Assembly (NCBI RefSeq): GCF_017565745.1
Contig: NZ_JAGDYM010000003.1
Location: forward strand, 226,376 to 290,375
Direction: 5' to 3'
DNA: 64,000 nucleotides
Source of the DNA: Leucobacter weissii
GTDB lineage: Bacteria; Actinomycetota; Actinomycetes; Actinomycetales; Microbacteriaceae
Both the position numbers and the translations under genes were made by a program. The notes below the pieces were generated by a model. That model did no database searches. It was not told where the DNA came from and saw only the letters and a list, made by a program, of their open reading frames with translations. Every line of letters begins with the position of its first letter. The first letter of the stretch is position 1. Of the stretch, positions 53,184 through 61,366 are shown in pieces.

Positions 53184-56094
53184 ACCGGCAACGCAGGGCG
53201 TCCCCGGCACGTGGGCGTGCAACGCGATGCGTTGCATTCAGCGCCCGGTGCGGCGCGGCACCCGCCGGAACGGGGCGACCGCCTCTAGGGTGAACGCCAT
53301 GACGGGCGTATTGGGTGGCGGTGTGATCTTCGTCGTGGCGGCGCTGCTCTGGGCCGCCGTGCTGGTGCCGTCCTGGGCGCGGCGGCGCGAGTTCAGAGCG
53401 GCGGAGCAGAACGCGCTGCGTCTGCAGCGCACGCTGCGCGTGCTCGCGGAGACGGCCGAGGTGCCGACGGAGGTGCGCGTTGAGGCGACCGCGCGGGAGG
53501 CGCTCGCGCAGGAGAAGCTGCTCCGCAGCGCTCGCCGCAAGCAGGAGGCGGAGCGTCGGGCCGAGCTCGCCGAGGCCCGGGCCGCTCAAGTGCGGGCCGA
53601 GATGCGCGCCCAGCAGATGAAGCGACGGCAAGCCGCGATGCGCCGTGCGGCCCGCCTGCACCGGCCCGTGGTGCGCCGCCTGCGCGCGTGCGCCGCGCTC
53701 GTCGCGGCGGTGGCGCTCGGAGGCGTGCTCGTGGGGTCGGGCTTCGCGATCGCGGGCCAGGGGGCCGCCGTGCTCGCGGTCGCCGCAGCGGCTCTGCTCG
53801 CCGCGACGGGCGCGCTGGTGCTCATGGCGCCGGGCCGGGCGAGGATCCTCGAGATCCCGGCCGAGCGCGTCGTCGAGGCCGGTCCGGCGTCCGCCGTCTC
53901 CGAGCCCGCCGCCGATCCCGATCCCGGCCCCGAGCGCGAGGATTGCTCCTCGGAGGCGCATGCCGCCGCACAGGCGGTCGCGTCCGCGCGCATCGAGCGA
54001 GCGCGGGCCCTCGCCAAGGCCCGCGCCGGGCGCCCGGAACCGGCCAGGCAGAACCAGCCGCAGTCCATGCTGCTCGCCGCGGACGGTGGGAGTCCGGGTG
54101 CGGCATCCGCCTCGGACGCCCCCGCCCCGGTCGCGGATGAGACGCCCGCCGCGCCGCGCCGCGCCGCGCCGCGCGCTCCGTCGGCGACGCGGGGCGGGGC
54201 CGACCGCGAGCGTCTGCGGCAGATGGGCGTGGTGGGGGATACCGCGGAGGGAAGTCTCGATCTCGACGCGGTGCTGCGCAGCCGTCGCAGGGCCGGTTGA
54301 CCCCGGCTCGGGGCTGAATTCGCGGTGAGTCGCTCGCACTGGTAAACTGACCGGGTTGTCAGGGTCTGTGGCGCAGTTGGTAGCGCGTCTCGTTCGCAAT
54401 GAGAAGGTCGGGGGTTCGATTCCCCCCAGATCCACCCAAGGCACAAGGCTCGAACCCTTGCCCAACGAATCGTTGGCAAGGGTTCGAGCCTTCTTGCTGT
54501 CCTGTGCCCAGTTGAGGGCGTTGCCGTTGATCTCGGGGTCGAGCAGCATCTCGTAGGGGCGCTGGTACTCGACTCGGAGCTCGTCGTCTTCCTCGACGTA
54601 GACCTTGGTGAAGAAGGCCTGGTTGCACAGGCGGCGGTTGGTGTCGTCGCAGCGGGCGTAGATGTCGGCGCAGTTGGCCAGCAGGTTGAGGGCGTCTTCG
54701 AGGTGGGCGCGGGCGTCGGCGTACTCGCCGTGGTGGGCGTCGATGCGGCGGGTCACCTGGTCGAGCTCTCCGAGGATGCGGTCCTGTTCGCGTTTGAGGA
54801 GGGAGAGCGGGATCGCGTCGGCGTAGTGGGCTTGGAGGAGTCGTTCTTGCTCGCCTTGGAGCCGGTCGCGGTTGGTGGTGAGCTGGCCCAGTTCGTCGGT
54901 CTCGTCGGCCATGAGCCGGTCGAACTCGTGGTGCAGCATCCCGGCGAGTGCTTCGCGGTGCGCGGGCGTGATCTGCACGCGCTGGTAGTACCGCTCGATC
55001 ATGTGCTCGACGTCCTCGATGAGGATCGCGCCGCGGGTGCAGTCGGTGCGCTTGGAGTGCCGGCCCGAGCAGACGAAGTAGGGGTAGACGTTGCCGTGAC
55101 GGTTCTTCGCGTTCGAGACCATCAGCCGTGACCCGCAGGCACCGCAGAACACGGTGCCTTTCAGGTAGTGGTCGTGGAGCTGGGTGGCTTCGGCGGCGGA
55201 CTTGTGCGCGGTCAGCACCGACTGCACCTGGTACCAGACCTCGGGCGGTACGAGTGGTTCGTGGCTGCCGGCGTAGCGGGTGCCGCGGTAGATCACGTCG
55301 CCCTTGTAGTAGGGGTTGATCAGCATCCGGTGCACCGAGGACACCGCGAGCGGCTTGCCGGGCCGTTTCGGGGTGGGCACGCTGGTCAGCCCGCGGGAGG
55401 TGAGCTCGTCGTGGAGCTGGCTGACGGTCCAGTTGCCGGAGGCGTAGGCCTTGAACGCCCACTGGATCATCGGGGCACGTTCAGGGTCGAGTTCGACGGT
55501 GCGCGCTTCGCGACCGAGCTCGTCGGTGGTGCGGATGTTGAGGTACCCGATCGGGGCCTTGCCGACGGTGCCGCCGCCGATGGCTTTCTGGGTCATGCCT
55601 TTGGTGACCTCGGTGGCGAGGTTGCGGGAGTAGAACTCCGCGATGGAGGACATGATGCCGTGCAGCAGCATCCCCGAGGGCGTCTGATCGATGTTCTCGG
55701 TGGCCGAGACGAGCATGACCCCGGCCTGCTGGAGGGCCAGGTGGATCGCGACGTCATCGCTGCGGTTGCGGGCGAGCCGGTCGACCTTGTGGACGATGCA
55801 GTAGGCGACCTTGTTGGCTTTTACGTACTGGATCATCCGCATCAGGTCGGGCCGGTCGGCGGACTTCGCGGACGCTCCGGCGTCGATGAACTCCTCGACG
55901 ATGACCGCTCCGAGCTGTTCGGCCTTGCGATTGTTCGCCTCCCGCTGCGCGGGGATGGAGAACCCCTCGTCGGTTCCTCCGCGTTCGGCCTGTTCGCGGG
56001 TGGACACGCGCAGGTAGGACACGGCCAGGGCGCCGCCGGCGGGTGGGTCAACGAGGCTGCGCACCGGGTCGGTGCGCGGAGATGTGGCGTTCAT
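52999..56094 (-). CDS. large serine recombinase, open frame running through tRNA-Ala into the chromosome
   Basis: Site-specific recombinase that would integrate and excise the element to its right. N-terminal resolvase domain with catalytic Ser31 (YLRVSTREQ), KVDRLARNRSDD and GFSIPAQRE, recombinase domain (PIGYLNIRTTDELGREART), zinc ribbon (FCGACGSRL, CSGRHSKRTDC) and a coiled coil near 390-470. Element-encoded sequence ends near 54435, giving about 553 aa, a normal size. No stop occurs there: the frame continues antisense through the tRNA and through two chromosomal genes to 52999 (1031 aa). That extension is almost certainly not part of the native enzyme. ATG at 56094 with AGAAGGA upstream. 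Confidence 0.85.
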   Translation of the reverse strand: MNATSPRTDPVRSLVDPPAGGALAVSYLRVSTREQAERGGTDEGFSIPAQREANNRKAEQLGAVIVEEFIDAGASAKSADRPDLMRMIQYVKANKVAYCIVHKVDRLARNRSDDVAIHLALQQAGVMLVSATENIDQTPSGMLLHGIMSSIAEFYSRNLATEVTKGMTQKAIGGGTVGKAPIGYLNIRTTDELGREARTVELDPERAPMIQWAFKAYASGNWTVSQLHDELTSRGLTSVPTPKRPGKPLAVSSVHRMLINPYYKGDVIYRGTRYAGSHEPLVPPEVWYQVQSVLTAHKSAAEATQLHDHYLKGTVFCGACGSRLMVSNAKNRHGNVYPYFVCSGRHSKRTDCTRGAILIEDVEHMIERYYQRVQITPAHREALAGMLHHEFDRLMADETDELGQLTTNRDRLQGEQERLLQAHYADAIPLSLLKREQDRILGELDQVTRRIDAHHGEYADARAHLEDALNLLANCADIYARCDDTNRRLCNQAFFTKVYVEEDDELRVEYQRPYEMLLDPEINGNALNWAQDSKKARTLANDSLGKGSSLVPWVDLGGIEPPTFSLRTRRATNCATDPDNPVSLPVRATHREFSPEPGSTGPATAAQHRVEIETSLRGIPHHAHLPQTLAVGPAPRRRRSARRGAARRGGRLIRDRGGGVRGGCRTRTPTVRGEQHGLRLVLPGRFRAPGAGLGEGPRSLDARGRDRLCGGMRLRGAILALGAGIGIGGGLGDGGRRTGLDDALGRDLEDPRPARRHEHQRARRGEQSRCGDREHGGPLARDREARPHEHASERHRRDERGARAQAAHHGPVQAGRTAHRGLPSLHLLGAHLGPHLSGPGLGELGPTLRLLLAASAAEQLLLRERLPRGRLNAHLRRHLGRLREHAQRALQTQRVLLRRSELAPPRPGRHQHGGPEQRRHDEDHTATQYARHGVHPRGGRPVPAGAAPHRALNATHRVARPRAGDALRCRFRRSGKKPGHAPTCRRAPPRRSRRSCRGRTTGRRCECSGRGDPRSAARASPPLAAMPGSPA
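53299..54300 (+). CDS. hypothetical membrane protein with coiled coil
   Basis: A 333-aa protein conserved in position next to galU/rimJ in Microbacteriaceae as far as I can judge; function unknown. It starts with a transmembrane helix (GVIFVVAALLWAAVLVPSWA), followed by an Arg/Glu/Ala coiled coil (residues 25-120), two hydrophobic helices near 130-180 and a disordered Ala/Pro C-terminus that ends in a short conserved-looking DRERLRQMGVVGDTAEGSLD. ATG at 53299 is chosen; GTG at 53290 is possible. Confidence 0.7.
   Translation: MTGVLGGGVIFVVAALLWAAVLVPSWARRREFRAAEQNALRLQRTLRVLAETAEVPTEVRVEATAREALAQEKLLRSARRKQEAERRAELAEARAAQVRAEMRAQQMKRRQAAMRRAARLHRPVVRRLRACAALVAAVALGGVLVGSGFAIAGQGAAVLAVAAAALLAATGALVLMAPGRARILEIPAERVVEAGPASAVSEPAADPDPGPEREDCSSEAHAAAQAVASARIERARALAKARAGRPEPARQNQPQSMLLAADGGSPGAASASDAPAPVADETPAAPRRAAPRAPSATRGGADRERLRQMGVVGDTAEGSLDLDAVLRSRRRAG
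54362..54434 (+). tRNA. tRNA-Ala (anticodon CGC)
   Basis: A 73-nt tRNA without encoded CCA. Acceptor GGGTCTG pairs with CAGATCC, D-arm GCGC-GCGC, anticodon stem TCTCG/TGAGA with loop TTCGCAA (anticodon CGC reading GCG), T-arm GGGGG-TTCGATT-CCCCC and discriminator A. Its 3' end is the left junction of a mobile element. Confidence 0.93.
54445..54492. terminator. long hairpin just beyond tRNA-Ala
   Basis: A 22-bp stem with one bulged C and an AAT loop, arms 54445-54467 and 54471-54492. The arms contain GGTTCGAGCC, which resembles a tRNA T-arm. It lies inside the 3' part of the recombinase gene and 10 nt from the tRNA end. It may terminate tRNA transcription and be part of the recombinase attachment site. 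Confidence 0.65.
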
Positions 56095-56103
56095 GGGGTC
56101 CTT

Positions 56104-56190
56104 CTCTCACGATAGATCGGACCTCGCGCACAGACGGATTGGGGCCGTCCGGCGGGTGCTGATCGTGAGAGGAACCCCGCTGCGGGGGTT
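56104..56190. promoter_or_regulatory. inverted repeat and hairpin upstream of the recombinase gene
   Basis: CTCTCACGAT (56104-56113) and its complement (56162-56171) flank the likely recombinase promoter region. Immediately right is the hairpin AACCCCGC-TG-CGGGGGTT (56173-56190), probably the terminator of the upstream minus-strand operon. The 200-nt gap 56095-56294 holds nothing else recognisable. Confidence 0.55.
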
Positions 56191-56294
56191 CTAGGACTAG
56201 GCCGACAGGTCGACCACGTAATGCTTGCCCCGCCCGATCCGGGGTGGGGGTTTGGGACCACAGCACGCCACGCTGCACGCGAGGCTTGCCAGAC

Positions 56295-56546
56295 TCATTC
56301 TACCGTTTCGCCGCTGGCCGGGCGATGGCCGTCGGCGCCGGGTGCGGCCACGGCGGCGGCGCGGTAGGTGTCCGGCGGTTCGGCGGCGCGCCGGGCGATG
56401 CGGGACTGTCCGGTTTCCTGCATGGTCAGGCGGATCAGCACTTCGCAGAGCTTGTGCAGGTCCGGGGCATCGCGGTGAACGGGACGCACCGAGAACGATC
56501 GGTCCTCGTAACGGCGCCGGTTGGTCTTCTTCACATAGGCGCCCAT
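56295..56546 (-). CDS. small hypothetical protein of the element
   Basis: An 83-aa basic protein starting MGAYVKKTNRRRYEDRSFSV, then HKLCEVLIRLTMQETGQSRI and a disordered tail. The ATG at 56546 overlaps the stop of the DUF4913 gene (TGATG), so it is translated as part of the same operon. No family recognised; similar small ORFs next to DUF4913 genes are common in actinobacterial integrative elements. Confidence 0.65.
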   Translation of the reverse strand: MGAYVKKTNRRRYEDRSFSVRPVHRDAPDLHKLCEVLIRLTMQETGQSRIARRAAEPPDTYRAAAVAAPGADGHRPASGETVE

Positions 56547-57169
56547 CAGCCGAGCACCTCCCCGGTGGCAGGGTCGGCGCCGGCGAAGAACGCGTCCTCG
56601 GCGGCACGGCGCTCGGCGACCTGTGCGGCGACGTAGTCCACGAAGTCGCGGTCGCGGTCGGCGACGAACACGTCCTCGACCGGGTCGGCGGGGTCTTCGC
56701 CGGGCCAGGTGGTCTGCCGGGTGGGCCGGTCGCGATCCAGACGGGTGCCGGAGGCGGCGACCCATTCGCGCAGCCGCTGGCGGGCGTCGGCGAAGTCGCG
56801 GTGCCACCCGAACGGGGCGGACCCGTCTTGTTCGGGGTGGTAGGCGCACAGCCAGTGCACATGCAGGCTGGAGAGTTCCCAGACCAGTTCGTCGTGACGG
56901 TGCCAGAACGGCGGGATCACCGATGCGGGCAGCCCATAGGTGCGGCGCAGCGTCTCGACCCACCGGTTGAGTTCGTACCACTCCTCTTCGAGCGCATCGG
57001 CGCGCAGCAGGTACCAGTTCACCGGATGCGGAGGGCCGACATCCTGCTCATCCTCGTTCTCGGTGTCGTAGTCGTCTTCGTCCAGGTCGATGTCGTCGGG
57101 AAAGTCATCGGGAAAGTCATCGGGCTGGGCCTCGTCGGGACCGGGTGCGGCGGGAGTCTGATCAGTCAT
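56546..57169 (-). CDS. DUF4913 family protein
   Basis: A 207-aa protein of unknown function from the mobilome. The first 45 residues are a strongly acidic Asp/Glu segment (DDFPDDFPDDIDLDEDDYD). The DUF4913 core follows: NRWVETLRRTYGLPASVIPP, FWHRHDELVWELSSLHVHWL and SAPFGWHRDFADARQRLREW. DUF4913 genes are usually found in conjugative plasmids and integrative elements of actinobacteria. ATG at 57169; the SSB gene ends 16 nt upstream. Confidence 0.85.
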   Translation of the reverse strand: MTDQTPAAPGPDEAQPDDFPDDFPDDIDLDEDDYDTENEDEQDVGPPHPVNWYLLRADALEEEWYELNRWVETLRRTYGLPASVIPPFWHRHDELVWELSSLHVHWLCAYHPEQDGSAPFGWHRDFADARQRLREWVAASGTRLDRDRPTRQTTWPGEDPADPVEDVFVADRDRDFVDYVAAQVAERRAAEDAFFAGADPATGEVLG

Positions 57170-57185
57170 GGTGATGCCCCCTACC

Positions 57186-57647
57186 TCACATGCCCATCGC
57201 CGGCGCGGAACGGGCCTGCTGACGTTCGGCCGGCTCTAACCCGGGCGCTTGACGCTCAGCGGCCGGACGCTCGGCCGCGGTGCGGCGCGGGGTGCGGTCG
57301 ACCTCGTAGCGGGTGCGTGCGGTGTCGTGTCCGATCCGCTTGGCGATGAACTCCTCTTCACCGGCGACCATTGCTCCGTCGCGCTCGTACTCCGGTGTGC
57401 GGGTGTAGCCCTCAGCAATGAACTTGTCACCCTTGGCGAACCGCTCGTGCGCGCGCTGTGCCGACCGGCCGAACATCACCATGTTGTGGTACGTCGTCTC
57501 CAACTGCGTGAACGACCCATCGGCCTCGCGACGGTAGTGCTCCTGCCCGAACCGGGCATAGAACCGGGAGTCACCTTTGGCGGTCTGGCTCAGTTGCGGA
57601 TCGGAGGCGATGAACCCCGAGGCCGAGGTCTGGGTATGCATGGACAT
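57186..57647 (-). CDS. ssb: single-stranded DNA-binding protein (element-encoded)
   Basis: A 153-aa OB-fold SSB-like protein. The opening TQTSASGFIASDPQLSQTAK, then RFYARFGQEHYR and TYHNMVMFGRSAQRAHERFA with KGDKFIAEGYTR, follow the SSB strand order but diverge from the chromosomal type (no acidic DDIPF tip; the end is PAMGM). Element-borne SSBs protect transferred ssDNA after conjugation. It lies 77 nt downstream of the coupling-protein gene in the same operon. Confidence 0.82.
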   Translation of the reverse strand: MSMHTQTSASGFIASDPQLSQTAKGDSRFYARFGQEHYRREADGSFTQLETTYHNMVMFGRSAQRAHERFAKGDKFIAEGYTRTPEYERDGAMVAGEEEFIAKRIGHDTARTRYEVDRTPRRTAAERPAAERQAPGLEPAERQQARSAPAMGM

Positions 57648-57724
57648 GGCTGACTCCTGTGCTCAGGCAGCACCTTTGTGATGGTGGCCGCTGTGGCAGG
57701 CAGGTGCACCCCAGCCGCCCTGGG

Positions 57725-59515
57725 CTACCGAGAACCAGCGGGGCAGTGCAGCAGGTTCTCGATCTCGCCACGGTCCGCCTTCAACTGGGCGGCGTCGGCA
57801 CGGGCGGGCCAGGCCTGGAGGTCGGTGACGATGGGCGGGGCGGCGCGCAGCAGGGTGACAGCAGTGCCGAACGGGAGGGTCCGCAGCCGGTCGGGCGGGA
57901 AGATCGCCACCCGCCGCACGGAGCGTTGATTGCTCCTGGTGCCGTGGTCGCCGAGCGTGATCGCATCGGTGTACTCATCCCGCTCGCCGATCAGAGTGGA
58001 GAGGTCTTGGAGGTCTTTGCTGTTGGAGGCGCCGCCGAGGATGATCTTCACGATCGAGGCGTCCCAGATCGCGTTCGCCTGGTTCTCCGACCACTTGTCG
58101 CGGGCTTGGGCGAGGGATTGCAGGACCGGCAGGCAGGTGATGCCGGTGCCGCCGCCTTCGGCCATCAGCACCGGAAGCGACGGCAGGGGCGCGAGGTTGG
58201 CGATCTCATCGAGCGCGAGCAGCACCGGCGGGTCGAGTCGGGCTCCCGGCGAGCGTGCGGCGATCCGGCGGGCGGTTTCCACGAGGTCTTCGACCAGCGC
58301 CGCCACCAGCGCCGCCGATGCCCCGGCACCCGCACCGGTCGCGAGGAGGAACAGAGTGCCCTTCTCGCGGATGAACGTTTCGGGGTCGAAGTCCTCACCG
58401 GGGCCGGGGCTGACAGCATCGAGCACCCGAGGATCGGCCAGGGGGCCGAGGGCGAGCGAGACGCCCTGCCAGATCGAATCCCTGGTGCGGGGGTCGGCGT
58501 CGATCATGGATTCCAGCGAGTCCACCCACCCGGTCGCCGCGCCCGGGTTGTTGGTGAGGATCGCGACCGCCTCCGCCGCCGCCGCAGGGTCGAGCGTCCA
58601 CCGGAACAGCTCTTCCGGGGAACGGTGGTCGAGGGCCGCGGCGTGCAGCAGGGCTTGCAGCGCGGTCCTTGTTTTGCCTTCCCAGAACCCGCCGGACTCG
58701 ACCCCGCCCGCGGACAATCCGGTGGCCGAGGCCAGGCCGGTGGCGCGGATCATCGCGGTCAAAGGGTCGGCACAGCCACGGATGGGTGACCAGCGCATCC
58801 CCGCCGGCACCCCCTCGGCCAGGCGCTGCGGGTCGAACACCGCGACCGGGCCGACGCGTTTGCGCGCCCGCAGGCAGGCGGTGAGGTTGTCGGGGCGGGT
58901 ACTGGTCGCGATGACCGCGCCGGGGGCGTCGAGGATCGCCGGGATCACCACGTGCAGACCCTTGCCGGAACGAGGCGGGCCGATGAGCAGGATCGAGTCC
59001 TCCACCGACGCCCAGACCTCCCGGCCCCGACTGCTGCCGATCCGGTACCCCACGTCCGCCGGCACCGGCTTCTCTACCGAGGGGCGCAGATTCCCGGCGC
59101 GCTTCAGCAGCGCCGACGGTGAGGCCGTGTTCGCCACTTCATGGCGGGTCGCGATTCCGGCGGTGGTGTGCGGGTCGGTGGCGACCTTGCGGGAATGCCG
59201 ACGCAGCCGTATCCACGCCCAGCAGCCCCCGGCGACGAGCGCGGCGAGCATCACCGCAGCGACAGCCCAGTAGGCGAACGGGTGGAGCCCCGTCGCGTCG
59301 AGCGCGGCGGCGGGGTCGCCGGGCCGGAACAGCACTCCCACCCCGGCGGCGGGACCGGCCTCGGGCTGGTCGGTGCCGGTGAGGAATGCGGCGACGCTGC
59401 CGGCGGCGCGCAGGATGAGGGCGAGGCCGAACAGTCCGATCAGGGCGACCATGGCCGCGTTAGTCAGCTCGTCGCCGAAGCTGCCGGTCTGCCGTCCCTG
59501 CGGCGCGGCGCTCAT
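57725..59515 (-). CDS. TraG/VirD4-type conjugative coupling ATPase
   Basis: Type IV coupling protein that brings the relaxase-DNA complex to the mating channel. The 596-aa protein has two N-terminal transmembrane helices (residues 22-45 and 84-105), Walker A LLIGPPRSGKGLHVVIPAIL (near 200) and Walker B PVLLALDEIANLAPLPSLP, followed by EGGGTGITCLPVLQSLAQ, a TraG/VirD4 motif. ATG at 59515 overlaps the previous gene's stop by 4 nt. Its presence marks the element as conjugative or mobilisable; a relaxase gene should lie beyond the window. Confidence 0.92.
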   Translation of the reverse strand: MSAAPQGRQTGSFGDELTNAAMVALIGLFGLALILRAAGSVAAFLTGTDQPEAGPAAGVGVLFRPGDPAAALDATGLHPFAYWAVAAVMLAALVAGGCWAWIRLRRHSRKVATDPHTTAGIATRHEVANTASPSALLKRAGNLRPSVEKPVPADVGYRIGSSRGREVWASVEDSILLIGPPRSGKGLHVVIPAILDAPGAVIATSTRPDNLTACLRARKRVGPVAVFDPQRLAEGVPAGMRWSPIRGCADPLTAMIRATGLASATGLSAGGVESGGFWEGKTRTALQALLHAAALDHRSPEELFRWTLDPAAAAEAVAILTNNPGAATGWVDSLESMIDADPRTRDSIWQGVSLALGPLADPRVLDAVSPGPGEDFDPETFIREKGTLFLLATGAGAGASAALVAALVEDLVETARRIAARSPGARLDPPVLLALDEIANLAPLPSLPVLMAEGGGTGITCLPVLQSLAQARDKWSENQANAIWDASIVKIILGGASNSKDLQDLSTLIGERDEYTDAITLGDHGTRSNQRSVRRVAIFPPDRLRTLPFGTAVTLLRAAPPIVTDLQAWPARADAAQLKADRGEIENLLHCPAGSR

Positions 59516-60033
59516 CGCAGGCTCCGGGTCACGACGGTGCCGGAGATGCGCCCGAGGAGCACCACTTCACCCGCACCAGTGACCTGCGCCGGGTCGAGCA
59601 GGGCGCGAGTGGTGCCATCCGGGGCGGCGTCGGTGTGGGAGACGATCAGGCAGCAGGCCACGTCCTCACCGGGCACGAACCCGTCGCCACTGACCTCGAC
59701 CAGCGCCGGAGGGGCCGGCTTCTCCTTCTTCCGCTTCGACGCCGACTCGGGGGCGACGGGCCTGCGGGGCGGCCTGGCCGGCAGGAGTTCGGTGAAGCTG
59801 GTGCCATCGGCCTCGTGCACCTCGACCCGCACCGGCACCGCCCGGTCGTCGCTGGCGTGGTCGATGATCTGCGGGAACGACGCCCGCGACCACGGATCTG
59901 CGCCCTCAGGTGGCAGGTGCGGGGCACCGTCGATGGTCACGCTCATCGACCCATCGGGATGGATGTCGAGGATCACGGTGCGCAACTGCACCGGCACAGA
60001 CTCAGACAGGGGCGGGGTGGTGTGTCGTCTCAT
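59512..60033 (-). CDS. hypothetical conjugal-element protein
   Basis: A 173-aa protein translationally coupled to the coupling ATPase (ATGA overlap). It contains a beta-rich start (LRTVILDIHPDGSMSVTIDG), a Lys/Glu/Pro linker, and a C-terminal segment with FVPGEDVACCLIVSH and AGEVVLLGRISGTVV. No transmembrane segment or known domain was recognised. Genes in this position in actinobacterial elements are usually accessory to the coupling protein. Confidence 0.7.
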   Translation of the reverse strand: MRRHTTPPLSESVPVQLRTVILDIHPDGSMSVTIDGAPHLPPEGADPWSRASFPQIIDHASDDRAVPVRVEVHEADGTSFTELLPARPPRRPVAPESASKRKKEKPAPPALVEVSGDGFVPGEDVACCLIVSHTDAAPDGTTRALLDPAQVTGAGEVVLLGRISGTVVTRSLR

Positions 60034-60208
60034 GCCGCCCAGGTGCGCCTGGGACCTCTGGACGCGCCCCGGGGTTTCACCGTGGCTGACGAACGTTCAG
60101 CCTGCTCACCGCCGCAACGCCGTAACCGCGACCGGCCGGAACTGGCGACGAGGACCTCTCGCCAGACCTTCGGTGCGCTCGCCAAGCTGAGGGCACCGAC
60201 CACCGATC

Positions 60209-60913
60209 CTACTGGCCGAGGGCCGCGTCCAAGGCGTTGGGCAGATCCTCAGGCGCGGCGAGTTCGAGCTCTTCGCCATCGAGGAAGAAGGTCGGCGTGC
60301 CCGACACACCCAGCGCCAGCCCGGCGTTGAAGTCTTCCTCGATACGTTCCTGCGTAGCCGGATCCGCGATGGCTTCGTCGTAGGCGGTCATGTCGAGACC
60401 GAGATCTTCGGCGTAACCACGGAACCGTTCCGCTTCCGAGGTCTGCCCCTCGCCCCACTCGGTCTGCGTCTCGAACATCATCCGGTACATGCCCTCGAAC
60501 TCGCCCTGCTGGGCGGCGGCCTCGACCGCGAGGGCCGCGTTCATCGAGTTGAAGTGCCCCTGGAGGGGGAAGTACCGGACGACGTAGTTGATCTGCCCGT
60601 CGTACTGCTCACGGATGTCTTCCATGTACGGGTAGAACGCCCCGCACGCCTCGCACTCGAAGTCCAGGAACTCCACCAGCGTCGGCGCATCCTCGCCTGC
60701 CTCCTCCAGATAGTGCGCGTCCTCCGACAGCGTCGGCGCCGCCCCGGTACCTGCGGGCAACGCGACCGGCTCCGGCCGATTCACGACCACCACGACGATC
60801 GCGACGGCGACAAGTGCGACGACCACAACGATCGAGATCAGCATCACCTTCATCGATGTGCTCAGGCGTGACCACCAGGACGCAGTCGGGGAAACAGGCG
60901 CGGGCAGAGTCAT
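60209..60913 (-). CDS. membrane-anchored DsbA-like thioredoxin-fold protein
   Basis: A 234-aa protein anchored by an N-terminal helix (VMLISIVVVVALVAVAIVVV) with an extracytoplasmic DsbA/thioredoxin_4 domain. Active-site motif FLDFECEACGAFYPYM (CEAC) and cis-Pro loop GVSGTPTFFLDGEEL are intact. It would oxidise or isomerise disulfides of exported proteins. ATG at 60913; 45 nt upstream on the same strand lies a second thioredoxin-like gene. Both diverge from the metal sensor and pump genes. Confidence 0.9.
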   Translation of the reverse strand: MTLPAPVSPTASWWSRLSTSMKVMLISIVVVVALVAVAIVVVVVNRPEPVALPAGTGAAPTLSEDAHYLEEAGEDAPTLVEFLDFECEACGAFYPYMEDIREQYDGQINYVVRYFPLQGHFNSMNAALAVEAAAQQGEFEGMYRMMFETQTEWGEGQTSEAERFRGYAEDLGLDMTAYDEAIADPATQERIEEDFNAGLALGVSGTPTFFLDGEELELAAPEDLPNALDAALGQ

Positions 60914-60958
60914 CGGGAGGGCTCCTTGAATACGGCGGATGGATGGGAGGACGGGGGG

Positions 60959-61279
60959 CTACTGCTGCGCGTCTGAGTGGGCGAGGACCGCGTCGATAAT
61001 CTGCGCTTGGCTCGGGTATCCGGCCGTTCCAGCCGCGGTGCGATAGATCCGGCAGGCGAGGCTGCCGGTCGGTGTGGTCCCCGGAATCACGTCGATGCCG
61101 TCGATGAGCACCGTCGGCGAACCGGCGAATGCGGTCCTCGCCGCGTCCGCGGGGGACGTCACCCGACGCTCGATCACGGGGATCGCCGAGAGCCCCAGCG
61201 ACGCCAGCGCAGCTGCGGTCTCCTCGGCGGCGATACGGGAGTTCGGACAATCATCGATGCTCAGCACTTCAATACGCAC
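60959..61279 (-). CDS. small thioredoxin-like protein
   Basis: A 106-aa cytosolic thioredoxin-fold protein of the kind annotated as thioredoxin family or alkylmercury-lyase-like. VRIEVLSIDDCPNSRIAAEE carries a single active-site-like Cys (CPNS), the cis-Pro motif is FAGSPTVLIDGIDV and LACRIYRT provides another Cys. GTG at 61279 is chosen; a longer open frame upstream runs into the divergent promoter region. Next to a Cd/Pb-type sensor and pump, a metal- or organometal-thiol role is plausible but inferred. Confidence 0.78.
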   Translation of the reverse strand: MRIEVLSIDDCPNSRIAAEETAAALASLGLSAIPVIERRVTSPADAARTAFAGSPTVLIDGIDVIPGTTPTGSLACRIYRTAAGTAGYPSQAQIIDAVLAHSDAQQ

Positions 61280-61342
61280 GCGCGCTCCATCCCAATTCGG
61301 TTCACCACTCAACCCATGATAGGTCACCCATTGCTGAATAGT

Positions 61343-61365
61343 CACTGTCGGATGTATGGTCAGTG
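61343..61365. promoter_or_regulatory. candidate CmtR operator
   Basis: CACTG (61343-61347) and CAGTG (61361-61365) form a dyad with a 13-nt spacer immediately before the cmtR ATG, within an AT-richer stretch between divergent genes. An outer AGTCA/TGACT pair extends the symmetry imperfectly. The placement fits an ArsR/SmtB-family autoregulatory site. Confidence 0.4.
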
Positions 61366-61366
61366 C

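Noticed and set aside
52999..54361. Recombinase C-terminal extension as a real domain
   Set aside because: It is antisense to the tRNA, to the 53299 membrane gene and to part of the GNAT gene and has no family similarity; kept in the coordinates only because no stop interrupts the frame.
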